NCBI GenBank assembly: GCA_021785515.1 | Contig: JAJYEX010000001.1 | Location: 62,001-126,000, forward strand | Source: Pseudomonadota bacterium | Lineage (GTDB): Bacteria; Pseudomonadota; Gammaproteobacteria; Acidiferrobacterales; UBA6901 | DNA length: 64,000 nt | Direction: 5' to 3' | Shown: piece after piece, positions 37,560 to 48,771 of the stretch | Layout of the letters: each line of letters begins with the position of its first letter | Numbering within the stretch: position 1 is the first letter of the stretch | The notes under the pieces: generated by a model | The model's database searches: none | What the model was told of the DNA's origin: nothing | The model's input: only the letters and a program-made list of their open reading frames with translations | Position numbers and translations under genes: made by a program

Positions 37560-39111
37560 CCGCATCGGCCTTCTGCAGAACCAGCTGGCGCGGGCGGACA
37601 CCCAGCAACAGCAGCACGCCCACATAAGTCAGCATACCAGCAACCACCCAGAATGCCAGCCGTCCAATCCGCAGCAGGGCCCGCGCATCGAGCCAGGTCG
37701 ACAGATGACCGGCACCCCACCACAGCAGTGTCCCCATCACCAGGCTGGCCGCCGCAAGTCTGGCCGTATAGCCGATCATTCCGGAACCCGGCCGATACAC
37801 CTTCCGCCGCAGAAGACCACGCAACAGCAACCCGGCGTTGATGTACGCCGAAATCGACGTCGCCAGTGCCAGCCCGGCATGGGCCAGCGGAAGTATCAGG
37901 CTCAGGCTGAGGACCATGTTGGACACGAGGGCGACCACGGCGATCCGGACCGGAGTCTTGGTGTCCTGGCGGGAATAGTACCCTGGAGCCAGAACCCTGA
38001 TCAGGAGAAAACCCGTGAGACCGAAGGCAAATGCCATAAGGCTGCGCGAGGCCATGACGACGTCGTGAGCACTGAACGCCCCGTAGCGGAAAAGCGTGGC
38101 CAACATCGGCCCGCGCAGGGCAATCAGGCCTACCGTGGCGGGAAAGCCCACCAGCAGGACCAGGCGGATTCCCCAGTCGAGCGTATGCGAAAAGGCCTCA
38201 TGCGACGCGCGCGCATGCTTGACGGAAAGGCTCGGCAGGATGACCGTGCCGATGGCGATGCCGAACACCCCTACGGGAAACTCCATGAGCCGGTCTGAAT
38301 AATAGAGCCACGACACGCTGCCGGTAACCAGAAACGACGCCAGCAGGGTATCGACCAGCAGATTGATCTGGGACACCGAGACTCCGAATATCCCGGGGAG
38401 CATGAGACGGAACACCCGCCGCACGCCCTCATCGCGCAGTACCGGCTTTGGTCGCGGGAGCAGTCGCAATCGCATCAGGAACGGCAACTGGAACAGCAGC
38501 TGAATCACACCGGCGACTGCCACCCCCCAGGCAAGCGCGATCACCGGAATATGCAGGCGCGGGGCAAGCAGCAGCGCGGCGGCGATCAGCGACAGGTTGA
38601 GCAGCACGGGCGTGAAGGCGGGAACGGCAAACCGTCCGTAGGTATTCAGTATGCCGGCTGACATGGACACCAGCGAGATAAACAGGATGTACGGGAACGT
38701 GATGCGCAGCATCTCCACCGTGAGATGGAATTTTTCCGGCACCGCGAGAAATCCGGGGGCCATCACCGACACCAGCAGCGGGGCGGCAAGGACTCCGATT
38801 ACCGCTACAACCAGGAGCACCAGCGCCAGCACCCCGGAAACATGGTTGACAAACTCCTGGGTGGAATGGGCATCGTCCCGGGTCTTGTACTCGGAAAATA
38901 CCGGCACAAACGCCTGGGAAAACGAGCCCTCGCCAAAAATGCGCCGCAAGAAGTTGGGGATACGGAACGCGACGTAGAAGGCGTCGGCGGCGATACCCCC
39001 GCCGGCCCCGATGAGATGGGCAAATATGGTATCCCGTATAAGCCCGGCGATGCGCGAAATAAGCGTTATGGCGCCTATGAGGGCAGTGGACTTGATCAGC
39101 TTTTGTGACAT
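37552..39111 (-). CDS. murJ: Lipid II flippase MurJ
   Basis: A 519-residue polytopic membrane protein of the MATE/MVF family with about 14 hydrophobic segments. Typical MurJ segments are visible: IGAGGGIAADAFYVAFRIPN, FLRRIFGEGSFSQAFVPVF and VKIAVVAL-like text in TKTPVRIAVVALVSN. It moves lipid II across the inner membrane for cell-wall synthesis. It is divergent from rpsT, as in many gammaproteobacteria. Confidence 0.96.
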   Translation of the reverse strand: MSQKLIKSTALIGAITLISRIAGLIRDTIFAHLIGAGGGIAADAFYVAFRIPNFLRRIFGEGSFSQAFVPVFSEYKTRDDAHSTQEFVNHVSGVLALVLLVVAVIGVLAAPLLVSVMAPGFLAVPEKFHLTVEMLRITFPYILFISLVSMSAGILNTYGRFAVPAFTPVLLNLSLIAAALLLAPRLHIPVIALAWGVAVAGVIQLLFQLPFLMRLRLLPRPKPVLRDEGVRRVFRLMLPGIFGVSVSQINLLVDTLLASFLVTGSVSWLYYSDRLMEFPVGVFGIAIGTVILPSLSVKHARASHEAFSHTLDWGIRLVLLVGFPATVGLIALRGPMLATLFRYGAFSAHDVVMASRSLMAFAFGLTGFLLIRVLAPGYYSRQDTKTPVRIAVVALVSNMVLSLSLILPLAHAGLALATSISAYINAGLLLRGLLRRKVYRPGSGMIGYTARLAAASLVMGTLLWWGAGHLSTWLDARALLRIGRLAFWVVAGMLTYVGVLLLLGVRPRQLVLQKADADE

Positions 39112-39308
39112 CCGGAGCGCCGGGTGAGACCGCGGATAAAGCCGCGATGATAAGCCAAGTCGTCCAACACCGCACTCTGCGCCCGGATGTCCGCCTAAGT
39201 TGGCAAAACTGCCCCGCTGCTGGAATGGCTGCCGGGATTGACAAACCGCTGCAAAATCAGGATAGTTGCCCCCCTTTAACGAGCCCGTTCAACGCGAGGG
39301 ACACGGTT

Positions 39309-39572
39309 TTGGCAAATACGGTTCAGGCAAAAAAGCGCGTACGCCAGGCGCAGAAGCATCGGCAGCACAATGCGGCCATGCGTTCCATGCTCCGCACCCA
39401 CATCAAGAAGGTGCTGAAGGCAGCGGAAAACAAAGACGGCGCTGCAGCCAAAACAGCGTTCCAGGCTGCCATGTCGGTCATCGACCGGGCAGCCGGCAAG
39501 GGCCTCATCCACAAGAACAGCGCGGCACGCCACAAGAGCCGGCTCAACCAGCGCCTGCGCGCGCTGGGCTGA
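39309..39572 (+). CDS. rpsT: 30S ribosomal protein S20
   Basis: An 87-residue basic protein with the S20 pattern (ANTVQAKKRVRQAQKHRQHN at the start, IHKNSAARHKSRLNQ near the end). The start is a TTG at 39309 preceded by GAGGGACACGG; there is no ATG or GTG in a fitting place. E. coli rpsT also starts with UUG, where the weak start is part of translational control, so similar control is plausible here. Confidence 0.95.
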   Translation: MANTVQAKKRVRQAQKHRQHNAAMRSMLRTHIKKVLKAAENKDGAAAKTAFQAAMSVIDRAAGKGLIHKNSAARHKSRLNQRLRALG

Positions 39573-39605
39573 GGCGTCCCCTACCGGCCGGACCCGCAGG
39601 TCACG

Positions 39606-41781
<2,176 letters not shown>

Positions 41782-41845
41782 TCAGGCTGGTCGCTATGTG
41801 GCCGGTCAGGGGGTCTGGCCGCTAACTGTGAACAGAACCCCGAAA

Positions 41846-41881
41846 AACAAAAAACCCCGCACCGTCCACCGATGCGGGGTT
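41846..41881 (-). terminator. Rho-independent terminator after rplU-rpmA
   Basis: On the minus strand the stem AACCCCGCA pairs with TGCGGGGTT across a short loop and is followed by a T-run (TTTTTTG). It lies between rpmA and obgE, so it should end or thin out transcription before obgE. Confidence 0.85.
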
Positions 41882-41904
41882 GGGTGCGCAGAAGTCCGGA
41901 CCTG

Positions 41905-42162
41905 TCAGGCTGGCACGATGCTCACGGTCTTGCGGCCACGTGGGCCCTTCAGCCCGAATACAACCCGTCCGTCCGCCAGCGCGAACAGCGTGTCGTCCTT
42001 GCCGATCCCGACATTGGTACCTGGATGAAATTTGGTGCCCCGCTGGCGCACCAGGATATTCCCGGCGAGCACCTGCTGTCCGGCATAACGCTTGACGCCG
42101 AGACGTTTCGATTCCGAATCGCGGCCGTTACGCGAACTGCCGCCTGCCTTTTTATGTGCCAT
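41905..42162 (-). CDS. rpmA: 50S ribosomal protein L27
   Basis: An 85-residue protein with the L27 N-terminus [20 protein letters not shown] and the [21 protein letters not shown] core. There is no cleavable N-terminal extension of the Firmicutes type. It lies 38 bases after rplU. Confidence 0.97.
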   Translation of the reverse strand: MAHKKAGGSSRNGRDSESKRLGVKRYAGQQVLAGNILVRQRGTKFHPGTNVGIGKDDTLFALADGRVVFGLKGPRGRKTVSIVPA

Positions 42163-42200
42163 GGAGTCAACTCCTGCCGTTACTGCCGGTGCGGTGCGGC

Positions 42201-42521
42201 TTACTGGGCCGCGCCCGTGATCCCGGTGATTTCGAGTTCGGTATAGTACTGCCGGTGGCCTGCCTGCTTGCGATAATGCTTGCGGCGGCGCAACTTGAAG
42301 ATACGCGTCTTGTCGGCCCGGCCGTGGCCCCGCACCGTGGCGTTTACGGCGGTGTCCGACACCACCGGATTGCCGACACGCACTTGGTCACCGTCGGCGA
42401 CCATGAGCACCTTATCCAGGCGGACAGTCGCGCCGGCATCCGCGGTGATCTTCTCCACCCGCAGGACATCGCCAACCGCCACCCGGTATTGCTTGCCGCC
42501 TGTCTCGATCACCGCGTACAT
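42201..42521 (-). CDS. rplU: 50S ribosomal protein L21
   Basis: A 106-residue protein with [18 protein letters not shown] at the start and KIRR-like [17 protein letters not shown] near the end, the L21 signature. It is the first gene of the rplU-rpmA-obgE group and is divergent from ispB. Confidence 0.97.
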   Translation of the reverse strand: MYAVIETGGKQYRVAVGDVLRVEKITADAGATVRLDKVLMVADGDQVRVGNPVVSDTAVNATVRGHGRADKTRIFKLRRRKHYRKQAGHRQYYTELEITGITGAAQ

Positions 42522-42575
42522 TCTTGAATCTCCGCAAAAAAACGGCCGCCGGCAGGCGGCTCACCAAAGCGGCGT

Positions 42576-42604
42576 AGTGTACTGCGTGGCGGGCCTACTT
42601 ACAA
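42576..42604 (-). promoter_or_regulatory. Predicted sigma-70 promoter of rplU
   Basis: On the minus strand TTGTAA (-35) and TACACT (-10) are separated by 17 bases and lie about 55 bases upstream of rplU. Each box matches the consensus at four of six positions. Confidence 0.5.
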
Positions 42605-42653
42605 GTTCTGGCGCGGCCCGCACCCGCCGCCCGCGGACATCCACACCCTATCC

Positions 42654-42682
42654 TTGCAGCCGGGTCAATCATAAACTAGCAT
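42654..42682 (+). promoter_or_regulatory. Predicted sigma-70 promoter of ispB
   Basis: TTGCAG (-35) and TAGCAT (-10) are spaced by 17 bases, about 44 bases before the ispB ATG. The call rests on spacing and partial consensus match only. Confidence 0.45.
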
Positions 42683-42725
42683 GCGCGCCCAATTGTGCGA
42701 TCTTAACCTTCTGAAGACAGGTCCC

Positions 42726-43694
42726 ATGGATCTAGACGCCATCATGGCGCTTACCCGGGACGACCGACAGGCGGTCGACCGCGAAATCGCGCGCCGGCTG
42801 CAGTCGGATGTCGCCCTGATCAACCAGCTCGCTGGCTACATCATACACAGCGGGGGCAAACGCCTGCGGCCGTTGATCGTGCTGCTGGCGGCCCGTGCCT
42901 GCGGCTACCAGGGCGAAGATCACATCGCTCTGGCTGCCATCGTCGAATTCATCCATACCGCGACCCTGCTGCACGACGATGTGGTTGATTCGTCCGAGCT
43001 GCGGCGGGGGCAGTCCACGGCCAATGTCGTGTGGGGCAATGAGGCCAGCATTCTGGTCGGGGACTTTCTGTACTCGCGGGCGTTCGAGATGATGGTCGAT
43101 GTCGGCAATATGCGCGTCATGCAGGTCCTGTCGCGGGCAACCAACACGATCGCCGAAGGCGAGGTGATGCAGTTGCTCAACTGCCGGGAACCGGACATTC
43201 CCGAGGAACACTACCTCTACGTCATCCGCAGCAAGACCGCCAAGCTGTTCCAGGCCGCGGCCCAGCTCGGCGCCATCATCGGCGGCCACGGCGGGGCCGT
43301 AGAGGAGGCGTTGGCCACTTACGGCATGCACCTCGGCACGGCCTTCCAGCTGATCGATGACGTGCTCGACTACAGCGCCGACCGCCAGGAGCTGGGCAAG
43401 AACATCGGGGATGACCTGGCAGAGGGCAAACCGACGCTGCCGCTGATTCATGCGCTGCGCGCTGGCAGTTTCCAGCAGCGGGAACTGCTGCGCTCGGCGT
43501 TGCGGGAAGGCGGGCTCGGTCATATAGACGAGGTGATGGCTGCCATTGAATCAACGGGGGCCATCGCGTACACTGCACGCCTAGCCGAGGACGAAGCGGA
43601 CCGGGCAGCGAAAGCCCTGGCCGAGATTCCCGATTCGCTCCATACGCGCGCGCTGCTCGACCTCGCCCATTTTTCCGTGCATCGCAATCACTAG
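42726..43694 (+). CDS. ispB: Polyprenyl (octaprenyl) diphosphate synthase
   Basis: A 322-residue trans-prenyltransferase. The first aspartate-rich motif is LLHDDVVD (D84, D85, D88), the second LIDDVLDY near 210, with GGKRLRP at 43-49 for substrate binding. It makes the side chain of ubiquinone or menaquinone; chain length cannot be told reliably from the sequence. The ATG at 42726 is chosen over an upstream in-frame ATG at 42681. Divergence from rplU is the usual gammaproteobacterial order. Confidence 0.94.
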   Translation: MDLDAIMALTRDDRQAVDREIARRLQSDVALINQLAGYIIHSGGKRLRPLIVLLAARACGYQGEDHIALAAIVEFIHTATLLHDDVVDSSELRRGQSTANVVWGNEASILVGDFLYSRAFEMMVDVGNMRVMQVLSRATNTIAEGEVMQLLNCREPDIPEEHYLYVIRSKTAKLFQAAAQLGAIIGGHGGAVEEALATYGMHLGTAFQLIDDVLDYSADRQELGKNIGDDLAEGKPTLPLIHALRAGSFQQRELLRSALREGGLGHIDEVMAAIESTGAIAYTARLAEDEADRAAKALAEIPDSLHTRALLDLAHFSVHRNH

Positions 43695-43700
43695 ACCAAT

Positions 43701-43777
43701 CGGGGTGTAGCTCAGCCTGGTAGAGCACTAGCTTCGGGAGCTAGGGGCCGGAGGTTCGAATCCTCTCACCCCGACCA
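43701..43777 (+). tRNA. tRNA-Pro (anticodon CGG)
   Basis: A full cloverleaf with acceptor CGGGGTG pairing with CACCCCG, an anticodon stem CTAGC/GCTAG and the loop TTCGGGA, giving CGG for codon CCG. The CCA end is encoded. It starts 6 bases after ispB. Confidence 0.95.
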
Positions 43778-43829
43778 TGTGGCGGAATCGCCGCACGACG
43801 GCCTGGCGTGCCACATCGGGAGTCCGGGA

Positions 43830-44075
43830 ATGGAGGAACTGCTACGCCTTATCCTGATCCTTGTCGCGGTCTGGTTTATCGCCCGCGCACTGAGGCGCCC
43901 GAATACCCGCAGCGGCGTTTCCCCCCGTTCCGCCACCCGGAACCCCCCTGCCAGCAGCGTACCGATGCTGCGCTGCGCGCATTGTGGCGTGTACGTGCCC
44001 CATGATGAAGCCATCACTGCGCACGGCCTGACCTACTGCTGCCGCGAACACGCTTCCCGGGGAGCCCGCCGATAA
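43830..44075 (+). CDS. Small membrane protein, PP0621 family
   Basis: An 81-residue protein with one N-terminal membrane segment (about 4-21), a basic serine-rich linker and a C-terminal CAHCGVYVPHDEAI plus TYCCREH, a likely zinc-binding knuckle. Proteins of this PP0621 type are often found just before pilS; their function is unknown. The ATG at 43830 follows CCGGGA. It lies 50 bases before pilS on the same strand. Confidence 0.75.
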   Translation: MEELLRLILILVAVWFIARALRRPNTRSGVSPRSATRNPPASSVPMLRCAHCGVYVPHDEAITAHGLTYCCREHASRGARR

Positions 44076-44124
44076 TCTGACCGTTACTTTGCGTACTGCC
44101 GGAATCTGTGCTAATCCAACAAGA

Positions 44125-45783
44125 ATGACCGCCACGGACAGCAGCATCTTTGATACCGGAATGAGCGTCGCAGAAAGCGAATCGGCCGTCGTATCCGAAA
44201 ACTGGAAACTTCTGCGCTATTTCAATAGTTATCGCGCATTCATTGCCTGTGTCGCGGCAGGCTATGCCGTGTCCGGGGCTCGAATAGCGCCATTCGGCGA
44301 GACCGACCGTCCGCTGTTCTTCGCAACCGCCCTAGTCTACGCCGCCGTGATGCTCGCCGGCCTTGGGGCGTCATGGAAACGCTGGCCGGCATACGAGACC
44401 CAGACCGCCATCCTGTCTTTCCTCGATATCGTCCTGCTTACCATACTGTTGCATGCCAGCAGCGGCCTGGGCAGCGGACTCGGCCTGCTGCTCGTGGTTT
44501 CAGTCGGCGGCAGCAGCCTCATACTGGGGCCCCGCCTCACTGTTTTCTTCGCCGCCCTCGCCACCGTGGCCATCGGCGTGGAGGTAAACTGGGCGTTCCT
44601 GACGGGCGGTGTCTGGGCAACGGATGGCTATACCCAGGCCGGCTTGCTCGGTCTTGGCCTGTTCGCCACCGCCCTGCTGTCCCATACCCTGGCGAGCCGG
44701 CTGCGCGCCACGGAAGCGCTCGCCCAGCGCCGCGGCGTCGATCTGGCAAATCTGTCCCAGATCAACGAATTGATCATCCAGCGCATGCAGTCAGGCGTAC
44801 TGGTGTGCGATGCTGACGGACAGGTACACATGCTCAACAAGACTGCACGGGACTTCCTCGGCCTGCCTGAGCCGCTCGCCGGCAAACCGCTTCTGACGGA
44901 CATATCGGCCAGCCTGGCAAGTCAGCTTGGCGACTGGTTCGGCAAGTCAGCTGCCAACCGTGGCCGGCAGCTTGTCACCACCCGGGCCGGCTACACCCTG
45001 CTGCCGCGCTTCCTGGCGATCGGTGATCGGGAAAGCTCGGGCGTCCTGATATTCCTGGAGGACACGGCGATACTTAAGCAACAGGCGCAGCAGCTCAAGA
45101 TGGCGGCGCTCGCCCGGCTCACCGCAAGCATCGCCCACGAAATCCGCAATCCGCTCGGCGCCATCATTCATGCCGGGCAGCTCCTGAGCGAGTCAAGCAA
45201 CCAGACCGGAGAGGAAAAGCGGCTGGTGCGGATTATCGAAGACCAGAGCCGCCGCATGAACATCATCATCGAGAATGTGATGCAGCTCAGTCGCCGCGAC
45301 CAGGTCAACCCCGTTGTGCTGGATATCAGCAGCTGGGTAAAGGACTTTGCGCAACATTTTGCCGAAACCGGCGACAAGCCCATGGCAGTGTTCTCCATCG
45401 CCGCACCTGGTGCCGTGCAGGTCTGCATGGACCCGGACCAGCTCAACCAGGTCGTCGGCAACCTGTGCCAGAACGCGCTGCGTCACAGCCCGCCCTTTAC
45501 CGGACAACCCCAGATCGCGCTGAAAGTCGGCGCCGATTCCGAGCGGCGACCCTTTCTGGATGTCGTGGACTGGGGCTCGGGCGTTCCACCGGAAATCGTC
45601 GACAACATATTCGACCCGTTTTTCACCACCACGCCGCGGGGCACCGGTCTCGGTCTTTATATCGCCCGGGAGCTGTGCGAAGGCAATGGCGCCCGCCTCG
45701 ACTACTATCCTGGCGAGGGAATCGGCAGCCGCTTTCGCGTAACCTTTCTGCGCGCCGAGGAATGCGGCGGGATGGCGGCGTAG
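44125..45783 (+). CDS. pilS: Sensor histidine kinase PilS
   Basis: A membrane histidine kinase of about 552 residues. About six hydrophobic segments fill the first 190 residues, a PAS-like sensor region follows, then the HisKA box ASIAHEIRNPLGAI with the phospho-accepting His near 338. The ATPase domain ends in FDPFFTTTPRGTGLGLYIA. PilS senses pilin levels in the membrane in Pseudomonas and controls PilR. The start could be ATG 44125 or ATG 44161. The stop lies directly against the pilR start. Confidence 0.92.
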   Translation: MTATDSSIFDTGMSVAESESAVVSENWKLLRYFNSYRAFIACVAAGYAVSGARIAPFGETDRPLFFATALVYAAVMLAGLGASWKRWPAYETQTAILSFLDIVLLTILLHASSGLGSGLGLLLVVSVGGSSLILGPRLTVFFAALATVAIGVEVNWAFLTGGVWATDGYTQAGLLGLGLFATALLSHTLASRLRATEALAQRRGVDLANLSQINELIIQRMQSGVLVCDADGQVHMLNKTARDFLGLPEPLAGKPLLTDISASLASQLGDWFGKSAANRGRQLVTTRAGYTLLPRFLAIGDRESSGVLIFLEDTAILKQQAQQLKMAALARLTASIAHEIRNPLGAIIHAGQLLSESSNQTGEEKRLVRIIEDQSRRMNIIIENVMQLSRRDQVNPVVLDISSWVKDFAQHFAETGDKPMAVFSIAAPGAVQVCMDPDQLNQVVGNLCQNALRHSPPFTGQPQIALKVGADSERRPFLDVVDWGSGVPPEIVDNIFDPFFTTTPRGTGLGLYIARELCEGNGARLDYYPGEGIGSRFRVTFLRAEECGGMAA

Positions 45784-47157
45784 GTGGGAACCAGGGCAGC
45801 GGCACGGGGTCAGGTCCTGATCGTCGACGACGAGCCGGACATCCGCGAGCTGCTCGAGCTCACTCTGGGACGCATGAACCTCGAGACGCGTGCGGCCGAG
45901 AATCTCGGCGAGGCCCATCATCTTCTCGAACAGTTTCCCTTTGATCTGTGCCTGACCGACATGAAACTGCCGGACGGCAATGGCATCGACCTGGTACGGC
46001 ACATCCAGAGCCGTTACCCGCAGGTTCCCGTGGCCGTGATCACCGCCCACGGGAACATGGAAACAGCCATTACGGCACTCAAGGCGGGAGCCTTTGATTT
46101 CGTCTCCAAGCCGCTTGATATCAACGATCTGCGCAACATCGTGCGCTCCGCACTGCGCGTCGGCCACAACCCGGCGCCAGCGGCGGTTGCTGCGCCCGGC
46201 GCCGGTGCCCGTCAGCTGCTTGGCGAATCGGCCGCAATCGAAAAAGTACGGACCCTGATCGAAAAGCTCGCCCGTGGCCAGGCGCCGGTCTACATCCACG
46301 GCGAATCAGGGACCGGCAAGGAACTGGCCGCCCGCCTGATTCACAGCCTGGGTCCGCGCGCCGACAAGCCGTTCGTGCCGGTGAATTGCGGGGCAATCCC
46401 GGAACAGCTCATGGAAAGCGAGTTTTTCGGGCACAAGAAAGGCAGCTTCACCGGCGCAGTACAGGACAAAGACGGCCTGTTCAAAGCGGCTGACGGCGGC
46501 ACCCTGTTTCTGGATGAAGTCGGCGACCTGCCGATCCCGATGCAGGTCAAGCTTCTGCGGGCCATCCAGGAAAAGACCGTGCGTCCGGTGGGCAGCCAGA
46601 GCGAGATTCGGGTCGACGTACGCATCCTCAGTGCGACGCACCGTGACCTCCATGGTCTGGTGCGGGACGGCAAGTTCCGCCAGGATCTGTACTATCGCCT
46701 CAACGTAATCGAGCTGGCCATACCGAGCCTTCGCACCCGGCCCGAGGACATTCCGATACTGGCGGAACACCTGAACGCCAAGCTCACGGCCGAGATGACG
46801 GGCACACCCCCCAAACTTTCAGCCGGAGCCCTGGAGGTGTTGTCGCGTTACGACTTTCCGGGCAACGTGCGCGAACTGGAAAACATACTCGAACGCGCTC
46901 TGACCATGTGCGACGGAGGCGAGATCCAGGCCGCGGACCTGCAGCTGCGGGACAGCACCACGGACAGCGAAAACACCAGCGCGCCGACCGAACTGGGCGG
47001 CAGCGAATCACTGGAGGAATACCTGGCGCGGGTCGAGGAATCTGCCATCCGCGATGCACTGCAGCGCACCAACCAGAACAAGACCGCCGCCGCCAGGCTA
47101 CTCGGTATCACTTTTCGCGCCCTGCGTTACAAGCTCGAAAAACTCGGAATCGAGTGA
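45784..47157 (+). CDS. pilR: Response regulator PilR, sigma-54 activator
   Basis: A 457-residue NtrC-type regulator. The receiver domain has [12 protein letters not shown] and the phospho-accepting Asp in [11 protein letters not shown]. The AAA domain has Walker A GESGTGKE (about 174-181) and the sigma-54 contact loop GSFTGA (about 219). The C-terminal Fis-type helix-turn-helix is [20 protein letters not shown]. It starts with GTG immediately after pilS. Its expected target is the pilin promoter predicted at 47402. Confidence 0.95.
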   Translation: MGTRAAARGQVLIVDDEPDIRELLELTLGRMNLETRAAENLGEAHHLLEQFPFDLCLTDMKLPDGNGIDLVRHIQSRYPQVPVAVITAHGNMETAITALKAGAFDFVSKPLDINDLRNIVRSALRVGHNPAPAAVAAPGAGARQLLGESAAIEKVRTLIEKLARGQAPVYIHGESGTGKELAARLIHSLGPRADKPFVPVNCGAIPEQLMESEFFGHKKGSFTGAVQDKDGLFKAADGGTLFLDEVGDLPIPMQVKLLRAIQEKTVRPVGSQSEIRVDVRILSATHRDLHGLVRDGKFRQDLYYRLNVIELAIPSLRTRPEDIPILAEHLNAKLTAEMTGTPPKLSAGALEVLSRYDFPGNVRELENILERALTMCDGGEIQAADLQLRDSTTDSENTSAPTELGGSESLEEYLARVEESAIRDALQRTNQNKTAAARLLGITFRALRYKLEKLGIE

Positions 47158-47636
47158 TACCCGCACCACAGCAGGGCGCCTACCGATCGCCTCTCCTTCT
47201 ATACCTCTGGTCGGATGCCCTGCGCAGCGCCAGCCAGGCCGGGAGCGACGCCCAGTGTCACCCGCTGCCGCGGGACGGCGGAGCAGCCCTGCCGGCGCTC
47301 GCGCTTCGGCTGAACGGCAGCTGTTCCGAGGGACAAAAAAAACCTTACCCTTCAAGGCAAACCCTAACACGCGCTTTGGGATCCACCCAGGTCATTCGGA
47401 ATGGTACGGATTATGCACTTCCCATCATTGGAAAGGGCCCCGGTATTCGGCCGACGGGAACAGGCCTTTTGACCGGACCCCGAACGTCTGCTAGTTGTTG
47501 TTGGAGGGTTGGAGATCCGGGAGCGCATTTATCCAGAGCACTGGGCAACATGGGTGATGTGCGAATACGGCTTGAGAATTTGGCTAGCCGTCTTTTCGGA
47601 ACACCGGCCGAACGAAAACTTGAACCGGAGGTTTGT
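47158..47636 (+). promoter_or_regulatory. Long control region before the first pilin gene
   Basis: These 479 bases hold no supported gene. They contain a sigma-54 promoter match at 47402-47417, and an AGTGTC at 47254-47259, about 145 bases upstream of it, which fits the kind of (C/G)TGTC element reported for PilR binding in Pseudomonas. An A8 run is near 47335. The stretch from the promoter to the pilin start would be a leader of about 205 bases. Confidence 0.55.
47402..47417 (+). promoter_or_regulatory. Predicted sigma-54 promoter of pilA
   Basis: TGGTACGGATTATGCA has the required GG and GC dinucleotides exactly 10 bases apart and matches TGGCAC-N5-TTGCA at most positions. It lies downstream of pilR, a sigma-54 activator, and upstream of the pilin gene, as in Pseudomonas. 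Confidence 0.65.
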
Positions 47637-48113
47637 ATGAAGAAGCAGCAAAGTGGTTTCACGCTGATCGAGTTGATGATCGTCGTGGCAATCATCGGTA
47701 TTCTCGCCGCGATTGCCATCCCGGCGTACCAGGACTACACCGTCCGCGCGAAGATTACAGAGGGCCTGAGTCTTGCTGATGAAGCTCAGACGGCCATTGC
47801 CGAAACCTTTCAGAGCGACGGGTACATGCCTGCGGGAGGCAACGTCAGCTTTGGTCTGCCGGGCGCTGCGAGCATTACCGGCCAATACGTTACCGGTGTA
47901 ACGGTCAGCTCTGCGGGCCAGGTCCAGATCACCTACGGCAACAATCTGACACCCTCGATCACATCCGGCAGCAACATGCTGACGCTGACGCCCGTCACCT
48001 CCAGCGGCGGCGTAGCCTGGATCTGCGGCAACGGAACTCGGGCGCCGCTCACCGGCACGGGTGCCGGAACCACCGTCCCGGCGAAATATCTGCCCGCAAA
48101 CTGCCGTCCGTAA
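47637..48113 (+). CDS. pilA: Type IV major pilin PilA
   Basis: A 158-residue type IVa prepilin. The basic leader MKKQQSG is cut before F8 by the prepilin peptidase, with Glu at +5 (E12), and is followed by the hydrophobic helix typical of pilins. The C-terminal disulfide loop is bounded by C130 and C156. The ribosome site CCGGAGG is good. It is followed by a strong hairpin and then by a second pilin gene with the same first 41 mature-side residues. Confidence 0.94.
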   Translation: MKKQQSGFTLIELMIVVAIIGILAAIAIPAYQDYTVRAKITEGLSLADEAQTAIAETFQSDGYMPAGGNVSFGLPGAASITGQYVTGVTVSSAGQVQITYGNNLTPSITSGSNMLTLTPVTSSGGVAWICGNGTRAPLTGTGAGTTVPAKYLPANCRP

Positions 48114-48138
48114 TCATCGCCTGATACAGGCAACGTCC

Positions 48139-48167
48139 GGAAACGCCCCGCGCTGCGGGGCGTTTCC
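48139..48167 (+). terminator. Perfect 13-bp hairpin between the two pilin genes
   Basis: GGAAACGCCCCGC pairs fully with its complement across a three-base loop, 25 bases after the pilA stop. No clear T-run follows, so termination may be partial, or the hairpin may protect pilin mRNA from 3' decay. Confidence 0.65.
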
Positions 48168-48195
48168 ACTTCTGACAACCGGATCATAGCCCGCC

Positions 48196-48687
48196 ATGGT
48201 GCAAGCGGATGACGGTTTCACCCTGATCGAGCTGATGATCGTTGTGGCGATCATCGGCATTCTCGCCGCGATTGCCATCCCGGCCTATCAGGACTACACC
48301 GTCCGCGCAAAGATTACAGAAGGCCTGAGTCTTGCCGAAACCGCGGAGCTCGCAGTTACCCAGGCCTATCAAGAGCAGGGCAGCCTGCCGGCAGGCAACT
48401 CCAACGCAAGCTATGACCTCCCCAGCCCCACGAGTATTTCCGGGCACTATGTCCAGTCGGTGTCCGTAGCCCCGACAACAGGCATCATCACCATCGCGTA
48501 CAATCACACGCTTGGCGGCCTGCCGACCGCAAACGGGACAGATCTCACGCTTGTTCCGATTACTGACAGTAACGGTACGGTGGTCTGGGAATGTGGCCGG
48601 GCGACTGTCCAGGCCTTGGGCAAAACCCAGCAGCCGTCCAGCCAGACGAGCGTTCCGCCGCTCTATCTGCCGGCAAGCTGCCGGTAA
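48196..48687 (+). CDS. Second type IV pilin, unusual acidic leader
   Basis: A 163-residue prepilin-like protein. Residues 7-47 are identical to the same residues of the pilin just upstream, and the DNA of this part is also very similar; the rest differs. A disulfide pair C133 and C162 is present. Two oddities stand out. The leader MVQADDG has no basic residue and carries two Asp, unlike normal prepilin leaders. No ribosome site precedes the ATG, and an in-frame stop lies 9 bases upstream, so no longer leader is possible. It may be poorly expressed and act as a sequence donor for pilA, or be a minor pilin. Confidence 0.85.
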   Translation: MVQADDGFTLIELMIVVAIIGILAAIAIPAYQDYTVRAKITEGLSLAETAELAVTQAYQEQGSLPAGNSNASYDLPSPTSISGHYVQSVSVAPTTGIITIAYNHTLGGLPTANGTDLTLVPITDSNGTVVWECGRATVQALGKTQQPSSQTSVPPLYLPASCR

Positions 48688-48771
48688 GGATCCCGGGCGC
48701 AGAGGCCAGGCACAACAACCCGCCCGGCGTCCCGGAGTTTATAGGAAAGACAACATCCGCATGGGTACGCC

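Noticed and set aside
47158-47636. A gene or pseudogene between pilR and pilA
   Set aside because: Frames here have no ribosome site and no resemblance to known proteins; a promoter and leader explain the stretch better.
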